A stretch of DNA of 64,000 nucleotides from Phellopilus nigrolimitatus (taxonomy: Eukaryota; Basidiomycota; Agaricomycetes; Hymenochaetales; Hymenochaetaceae): contig JAJOHG010000018.1 of the NCBI GenBank assembly GCA_021029095.1, forward strand, positions 186,001 to 250,000, written 5' to 3'. This document shows, piece by piece, positions 57,789-64,000 of the stretch (the first letter of the stretch is position 1; every line of letters starts with the position of its first letter). Below the pieces are notes generated by a model that had not been told where the DNA came from, made no database searches, and saw nothing but the letters and a program-made list of their open reading frames with translations. Position numbers and translations under genes: made by a program.

Positions 57789-59468
57789 ATGGCGCGCTCT
57801 TCGAGATTTCTCTTTGCTCTCTCGCTGGCGTCTTGGTGGGCCGGACGATTCGTCGTAGCAGGGGTTCCAAACGGGAACGCATCGTTTCAATGGTCTTTTG
57901 GGAGCGATGTGCGTATCTATACCCAACGGTCTGCCAACTTCTCGCTACTTTTTTGCTGATCATTTGCATCGATTTGTTATGGCGGGTAGATGATCTCGAC
58001 GGAGTTGACGCAGTGCGGGACTTACAGCGTCACTGTGGCCAGCCGCAACGACAGTAATTCCAGCCTTGTCGGCGTTGCGCCGTACTACCTCATCGCGTAT
58101 AAGGCGAGCGGCATCCCTACGACGAGCTATATTGGAACAGACCCTACTAGCCTATCATGGCAAGTTGATCAGCCTTCCGGTGAGAAGAGAAGTTATTTGT
58201 TAGCCAGAGGATTTGTCTTGACGTGCCAACTTAGGATCGTCGCTCGTTTTGACTGTCGCGGATGCTGTTGGGAACTCGGGAGGAGAGCCACCAGCCATCT
58301 ACACGGTTACCGGTCAGTTTGTTTTAATACATGCAGAATCCTTCTCGATACTCAAGCAAGTAATGTCAGATGGAGCTTCTAGCTGTCTGCCAAAGGCACC
58401 GTCAGTGAATGTCACCTTGGGTGCGAATGTCACCGGTACTTTGCAAACTTGTCAGCCTTTGGGTCTTCGTGTATTTGGCGGGCAAAAGCCATATAATATT
58501 TCTGTCGCTGCGCTCAACTCGCCGGTGATTACGAATGTGACGTTGGGCCCAACTGACGATGTGTTGACTTGGATTAACCGTGCTAACCCGGACGGACAAT
58601 TGCTCGGTGTGTTGTTTTGTTCTAATATACGTGCTTGGGCGTCTTTCTTATGAATTGAACAGTCTCCGTTTGCGACGCGAACGGGACCTGGGGAACAAGC
58701 ACCGCCGTTATAAACACCGCGGGCTCTAACGATACAGACTGTACAGGCCTCCGTACGACGGCGGGTAACTCCGCCGACGTCAACCAGCACCCGCCCCAGC
58801 CTTCAGGTTCACATACGACTGTCATCGTCGCCGTCGTTGTCCCCGTCTGCGCGGTCCTGCTCCTGGCAACGGCGTTCTTTTTCTTCTGGCGGCGGCGGAA
58901 GCAGCAGCAGATGCGCGAGCCGGAGCCCGCGTTCATGCCCGACGCGTGGACCGGGCCCGGCGCGGCCTCAGACGGCGCAGACTCGACGTTCTCGCCGTAC
59001 GGCCCGCCGCCGAGCTCGAAGCTCGAGCGCTACCGCGACGACGTCGCCAGCCAGCGCGTCTCGCACGTGCGCAACTCGTCCTCGAACATCGGGTTGTCGC
59101 CGCTGCTCTCGCCGACCCAGCAGCACGCAACGTCGTACGACGGACAGTCCGCATCGGGGTCGAGTAGCCATGGGCGCTCGCCGTCGGGCAGCAAAACCAG
59201 CCCGCGGTTGCCGCCCGGCGTGTCGCGGGAGTGGGGCATTGAGCCTGATATCATCATTCAGCATCGTGACGGCGGTGCTGCTGTACAGGAGATCCCACCC
59301 CCGTATATCGGCCCCCACGCTGTCGCAGGCTCTTCTAACGTCGCTGGTCCGTCAAATGTCGCTGGTCCTTCAAATGCTGCTGGTCCTTCAAATGTTGCTG
59401 GCTCTTCCAATAGCGCTGGCCCTTCTGGCTCTGGCGTAAGCGGCAGCGGGAACGGGCTGCTTGCGTGA
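57789..59468 (+). CDS. Type I single-pass membrane protein, Ser/Thr-rich (5 exons, 476 aa)
   Basis: Exons 57789-57908, 57990-58179, 58235-58312, 58370-58606 and 58663-59468 give 1431 nt in frame. A signal peptide (about residues 1-26) is followed by an extracellular part with many N-x-S/T sites and repeated short beta blocks (CGTYSVTVASRNDSN, VNVTLGANVTGTLQTC, YNISVAALNSPVITNVTLG). One transmembrane helix (VIVAVVVPVCAVLLLATAFFFFW) and a basic WRRRKQQQ stop-transfer precede a disordered cytosolic tail with Pro-rich PPPYIGP and five or six copies of AGPSNV-type hexapeptides (59325-59435). The family is common in agaricomycetes but without assigned function; a wall sensor is a guess. The exon 3/4 join at 58370 is inferred from frame. 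Confidence 0.75.
59325..59435 (+). repeat. 18 bp coding repeat in the membrane protein tail
   Basis: Imperfect tandem units encode Ala-Gly-Pro/Ser-Ser-Asn-Val. Located in the disordered cytosolic tail. Confidence 0.75.
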
Positions 59469-60442
59469 TCTTCTTCGTCGACACTCACTTTCTTTTCCCC
59501 TCATCCCATTTGCGTTTATCTATTTCTTTTCTTTTTCAAATTTTTCTTTCGCGTTCGCATCTCTTATTGTTTTCTTCGCTGTAATTGCTCATATACCGTA
59601 CACGCCCACTCACGTCCCGCTAGTTCACTTACACTTCTTACGGCCGCCCATCTGCTTATCTATGCCTACGGTCCGAGTATCCTTGACCACTCCGCCGGAC
59701 TCACGCCGCTTTCCTTACGCCTTTCCTGGATTCATTTTGGTTTCTCTTCTCTTCCCATCTCTCTTCGTTTCCCTCGTATCCCCCGTACGGTCTTCCGCGG
59801 CTCTCACTTTCCTCTTCATCTTCTTGGACATAAGCCATGCATCTGCTGCGACCGTGCACATCACAAGCCTCGAACTGTGTAAAGTTGATTAATCATGTAC
59901 GCGTACTGACGAAACGGTGCGTCGTGCCTCGCGCTATTCCAATTTTGAACTCTCCGAGTGCTCTTGCGCTAGCGGCCGCTACGTACTGTGCCTTGGCTGA
60001 GCTAAGGTCCGGCGTACACTCTAAGCTCCATCCTCTATTTTCAGAAAGAATCAAGGAAGATGCAAACGCAAATTATAAGGTGGCGATCTGTAAGGATCTA
60101 TAAAAAAGGTTTGACGCTCGAACAAACGGCCCCCAACTAGTAAGAGTTCTGTATTGGATGTAGAGTGATAGCCTTGAGACTCTTGCTGACAATTTGATGA
60201 ACATCCCTCCGGTCAAACCCCTCATGGTATTGTGTTGGTCGTTGATGTAGTGCACTTTGGGTACTTACGCAACTTAAAACCAGTTATTCATGAGAATTTT
60301 CGAGCTGTTCATCTCGTAACCAGCCGCCTTGAAAGCGGCCCGTGGTACCGTGATTGAAACGAGTCTGCTGTGCAGGCTGGTTAGGAACTTACCGAGCTGC
60401 GAATTTCTACTTGTACGTGAATCCGTGTGGTGTTGATGAGAA
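59469..60442. other. Intergenic, no gene seen
   Basis: 3' flank of the membrane protein gene, pyrimidine-rich at first. No supported feature up to the MITE. Confidence 0.3.
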
Positions 60443-60979
60443 CAGTGTTCGGTGCGACCCGGGTCAGGGGTCAATGGGTCCGAAAAGGGTCAGTCCAAAA
60501 TTCAACTGACCCGGGGTCAGAGGGGGTCAGAGGGGTCTGAAGGGTCAGGTAATAATCCTCCTCTTATGATCTTAACTATTGGTGATTAGTTGTCATACAA
60601 CCTGTAGGGCCAAACCAGAGTCAGTTTGAAGGAGTAGCAAATGTGTTGTTGTCGCAGAGATGCTCATAATGCAAGACTTGAACTGATTGAATTTACATAC
60701 CGTAATCAATGTCATCATCGAAGTGAACCGCGTCAACTACTGAAAAATGAGAGTCTGACGGGTTTTATGGCTCATTGACTGTTGCGGAGTCATACATACG
60801 ATTGTACGACAAAGTTTCACTAGGGAAAAAAACTTGAAAAGCCTTCAGTACATGACTTCTGGCTTACCTCATCGGACCCCACCGACCCCTGGTATTTTCA
60901 GTATTCAAGTGACCCCAGGGGTCAGACCCTTTGACCCGGGTCGGGTCAGAGCTGGGGTCAGGGGTCCGTCCGAACACTG
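60443..60979. mobile_element. hAT-type MITE with 8 bp target duplication, 537 bp
   Basis: The ends CAGTGTTCGG and CCGAACACTG are exact inverses and lie between direct repeats GATGAGAA at 60435-60442 and 60980-60987. Behind the ends, both arms are rich in GGGTCA/TGACCC and GACCCGGGTC motifs, typical of subterminal binding sites. No coding capacity. An 8 bp duplication and CAGTG ends are classic for hAT elements. Confidence 0.88.
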
Positions 60980-60987
60980 GATGAGAA

Positions 60988-61650
60988 CGACAGGCTTTAT
61001 ATATCCTCACAGGTCAAGACGACAGCGTACAAAGGCACGAGCGCAAGCTCATGATCTCTATAGACTCGGCGAAGAGACCGTAATAATCAAAAATAAGATG
61101 ATGTCCACGCTTCTTATGTGTTTCTTACAAGGCCACCGTTACTTTGCGATCTTTCCAAAGGTAATGCAATACGGCATTACAGTCAAACCGGAGATTCTTT
61201 TCCCCAAAGCTTCGCGATGGGGCCAGTCAGAGTCCTGAGAAACTGGATCCTTCACTGCTAGTACGTATGGGATTCAAGTTCATCAAACTTCAAGTTTGGC
61301 TGGAAGGAAACGCACGCAACACGAGAGGTAGTAGGAATTTCGGGCCTGGTGGGAGACGGTTTACGTGAGCACAGCTTTTGATAGGATCACCCGGCATCCC
61401 GGCACCATCCTTATTTGATGACCGCGGAGCCGGCCGCTAATCACGGACGTTCTTTCAGCTTTAGTCAAATTTATTCCGCCTCGGTGTAAAACGACCATGT
61501 ACATGATGCGCTACACGTGCGAACCAGGCATCGCGCCCACGCTCCTGCATCTTGACCGAAGAAAAAAGTTCATGAAGTTGGATAAAAGGGCTGCTGATCT
61601 CTCGTGGTCAAAATTCCCGAAAACCTCAGAACACGAACAACGACTGGACA
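60988..61650. other. Intergenic, promoter side of the GH16 gene
   Basis: No supported gene between the MITE and the GH16 start codon. Confidence 0.3.
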
Positions 61651-63260
61651 ATGCTTGGTCTTGCTACAATCGCATTTGCCCTCGCGAGCCTCCGGGGAGT
61701 GGAAGCGGCAACGCCCTTTCAGTTGGTGCAGAATCATCAAGGTTCTAATTTGTGAGTGATAATTATTCTGGAGGAAGAGAGGGACGCGGACTCTGGATCG
61801 ATCAAGGACTATACATTGCTTGTGTCTGGAACACATTGAATGGGCGTGCTGTAATCGGATGGAAAAGTGAAGGATGTCGAATGGGAAGGATTCTCGTTCC
61901 TTCGTGAGATAATCTGCTTGGAACACTGCATTGGCTGGAGGCGTTTCACAGTTCATTCTAAACGATGTGTGCAAATTGATCTTTCCAATGAGCGATTGTG
62001 TTTCTATTAAACTTGTTTCCTTGAGAGGATTGTTAACTCACATTCAGCTCTTTTCCAGTCTGAATAATTGGAGTTTCTACAGTGGTCTCGACACGAACAA
62101 CACCGGCAGCATCATCTATCAGTCTCAAGAACAAGCTCAACAAGAACAGCTGGCGTTCTTGAATTCTGCAGGAAACTATATCCTCAAAGTCGACAATACC
62201 ACCGATGGCAGGAATGATTCGTCGTATGGTCGTGCGACCGTCAAGCTTCTGACTTCGTATACGATCTCGAGTGGGAACCTTGTTCTCTTCGATGCTGTTC
62301 ATTTGCCATACGGTGTGCGTTACTTCTGCTCCAATCCACCTCACAGTATTATTGATTTTTATCCAGTGCTCTGGTATGCAAAACGGATTACTCGCACCTT
62401 TCTTGTTCACTAATTCTCGAGCCGGTTAGTTTGGCCCGCATTTTGGAGCCAGGGTCCTGCATGGCCGGATGACGGCGAGATAGATATCTTCGAAGGCGTG
62501 CGTCAATTCTCTTTATCGCCGAGATCAAATGGTGCTGAACGTTTCTTAGGTTAACATGCAAACCCAAAACGATATTTCTTTACACACACTTAATGGATGC
62601 ACGCATCCGAGTGCTAATCTTTCTAATGGAATCGAGACTGGCCAGCTCATCTCCACGGACTGTTTCAACCAGACCGAGTTCAACCAAGGTTGCATCGTCC
62701 AGGTGCCCGGTTCCTCATACGGAGCAAGCTTTGCACAGAACGGCGGCGGCGTGTACGCATTGAACTGGAACGCGTCGGGAATCTTCGTGTGGTTCTTCCC
62801 GCGCGGCTCCGTGCCGTCCGATTTGTCGACGGACTTCCCAAACCCAGACGGCTGGGGCCTCCCGACCGCGGCGTACCCGACAAGCAGCTGTGACGTGAGC
62901 AAATACTTCTCGCCGCAGACGCTCATCCTCGACATCACGATATGCGGCAACTTCGCGGGCCAGCCGGGCGTCTTCGCCCAGACATGCAGTGGAAACTGCG
63001 TTGACCTTGTGCAGACCCCGTCAAATTATGACAACGCGTACTTCGAGATCTCGTACATCAAGGTCTTTGAGCAGACGAATGGGACCGTGTCGACGTCCGC
63101 GACAGGCGCGTCCTCATCGACCTCCGGTGCAGGGACGGCGACAACTGCTTCTCCGAATGGAAGTAATAGTGGTACCGTCGGCCTGCCAGTGTTTTCCATA
63201 CCTTCGCTCCTTGCATCGTTCATTGTTACTCTCTCCGGGCTATATTTCTTTGTACAGTAG
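61651..63260 (+). CDS. GH16 endo-beta-glucanase with GPI-like tail (5 exons, 380 aa)
   Basis: Secreted beta-1,3(4)-glucanase-type enzyme acting on cell-wall glucans. Exons: 61651-61751, 62059-62314, 62367-62373, 62430-62497 and 62550-63260; 1143 nt in frame. A signal peptide ([19 protein letters not shown]) leads to [11 protein letters not shown] and [13 protein letters not shown]. The catalytic strand is [12 protein letters not shown], with both acidic catalytic residues of the E-x-D-x-x-E motif. HLPYG, CS and [12 protein letters not shown] are assembled through a 7 nt micro-exon (TGCTCTG). Further conserved parts are [33 protein letters not shown] and ICGNFAG. The Ser/Thr-rich end plus a hydrophobic tail ([16 protein letters not shown]) suggests GPI anchoring. 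Intron 1 is 307 nt, unusually long for this window. Confidence 0.9.
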
Positions 63261-64000
63261 TGGGTAATAGTCGGGCTTACGGACCATTCTTCAGTCGTTA
63301 TTCTTTCGCAGGCATTTTATTAATTCTTATTTTTTGGGATATTTTGCTCTCCGGTTGCTCATTGTTGTCTTTTATTGTAGTGAGAGATGTATCGTGCTTC
63401 TACCACATTTATTTTCGTCGTGCTGCCTGCTTCGTCCTACTTGTTATATGATACCCCAATGGCTCAGTGCTTTTTTATCTTAGTATTTATCTGGTTAAAC
63501 TACGAGTGTCTCGAATTTGTGCTCCCTTTGTAGTCCATGGTGAAGAGTTATCTGTGGCTTGGTGCGAGGAACAGATCAGATGTTTACGTAATGGCTATTT
63601 GACGCGCACAGGTTTGCGTTTTCTAACTTCCTAGCCCTTCGTATAGCTCCTTACTCGTAATTCACAGGTCTTTGCCATCGATCTTGCCGTGCTACAGTAC
63701 TACTATCGGACCTTATCAAATGTAGGCTATCTACTCTTGGTGCTTACTTCTCTGCATATAGGAATGGAGATGGAGTATCTTCATGCACGAAAGCGCCTGC
63801 ACTGCTTTATATCTATCAATATGTGCAAGGACAGATTCAACGATTGATTTTGAGTGCTAAGTATCACCATTTGATTCCCGATCTACTCGCGCTTGCGTTC
63901 CTGACGCTTTCCACTGCGCTATCATCGTCTCGAGGCTCAATAGCTGTCGTCGACATACCTAGCATGCCATTCGGGAAAGAACGACGCTCCAGCGCTGAAT
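63261..64000. other. 3' flank, no gene seen
   Basis: No frame with support up to the end of the window. Confidence 0.3.

Overview
The window comes from a filamentous fungus, most likely an agaricomycete basidiomycete. Genes carry many 45-70 nt GT-AG introns. The family set also fits: seven-transmembrane DUF6533 proteins, a CYP63-like P450, a crinkler-type ATPase, an ASXH/DEUBAD protein, GH16 enzymes with a GPI-like tail, a membrane-anchored A1 protease and single-chain urease. Exon joins were worked out by hand from reading frame, splice dinucleotides and remembered family motifs. No alignment or search was run.

Layout. 0-5 kb: a nuclear-looking coiled-coil protein and a crinkler-like P-loop ATPase, both on the minus strand. 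6-16 kb: two ~1.1 kb repeat copies in opposite orientation bracket a 12-exon carnitine acetyltransferase and an ASXH/DEUBAD protein; a GTACGGTAC-rich stretch lies between those genes. 16-22.4 kb, minus strand: a glutathione transferase plus a broken N-terminal GST copy, proteasome beta-7 (PRE4) and a P450. 22.4-27 kb: AT-rich, gene-poor DNA with decayed coding scraps. 27-31.6 kb: two paralogous serine/threonine-rich secreted proteins separated by a 1.64 kb inverted-repeat transposon that carries a second nested element. 32-36 kb: BUD32 and EMC8 diverge from a 215 bp spacer, followed by a secreted protein of unknown function. 36.3-39.1 kb: urease. 39.4-40.2 kb: a mariner-like MITE. 41-46 kb: a small cysteine-containing secreted protein and NBS1/nibrin. 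46-51.4 kb: a tandem pair of DUF6533 receptor-like proteins. 52.9-59.5 kb: a membrane-anchored aspartic protease, a double ABM-like protein and a type I membrane protein. 60.4-61 kb: a hAT-type MITE with an 8 bp target duplication. 61.6-63.3 kb: a GH16 glucanase.

The genes do not form one pathway. Housekeeping functions (proteasome, KEOPS, EMC, double-strand-break repair, nitrogen and acetyl-unit metabolism) are mixed with secreted, membrane and detoxification genes and with DNA transposon debris. The most notable sequence-level observations are unusual splice structures (two GC-AG introns, a 7 nt micro-exon and an AT donor in one of two paralogues) and the architecture of the 28-29.6 kb element. 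In that element each arm carries five evenly spaced 12-mers, four of them near-palindromic, and a tRNA-like A-box/B-box pair. I did not find convincing evidence of a wholly new multi-gene system.
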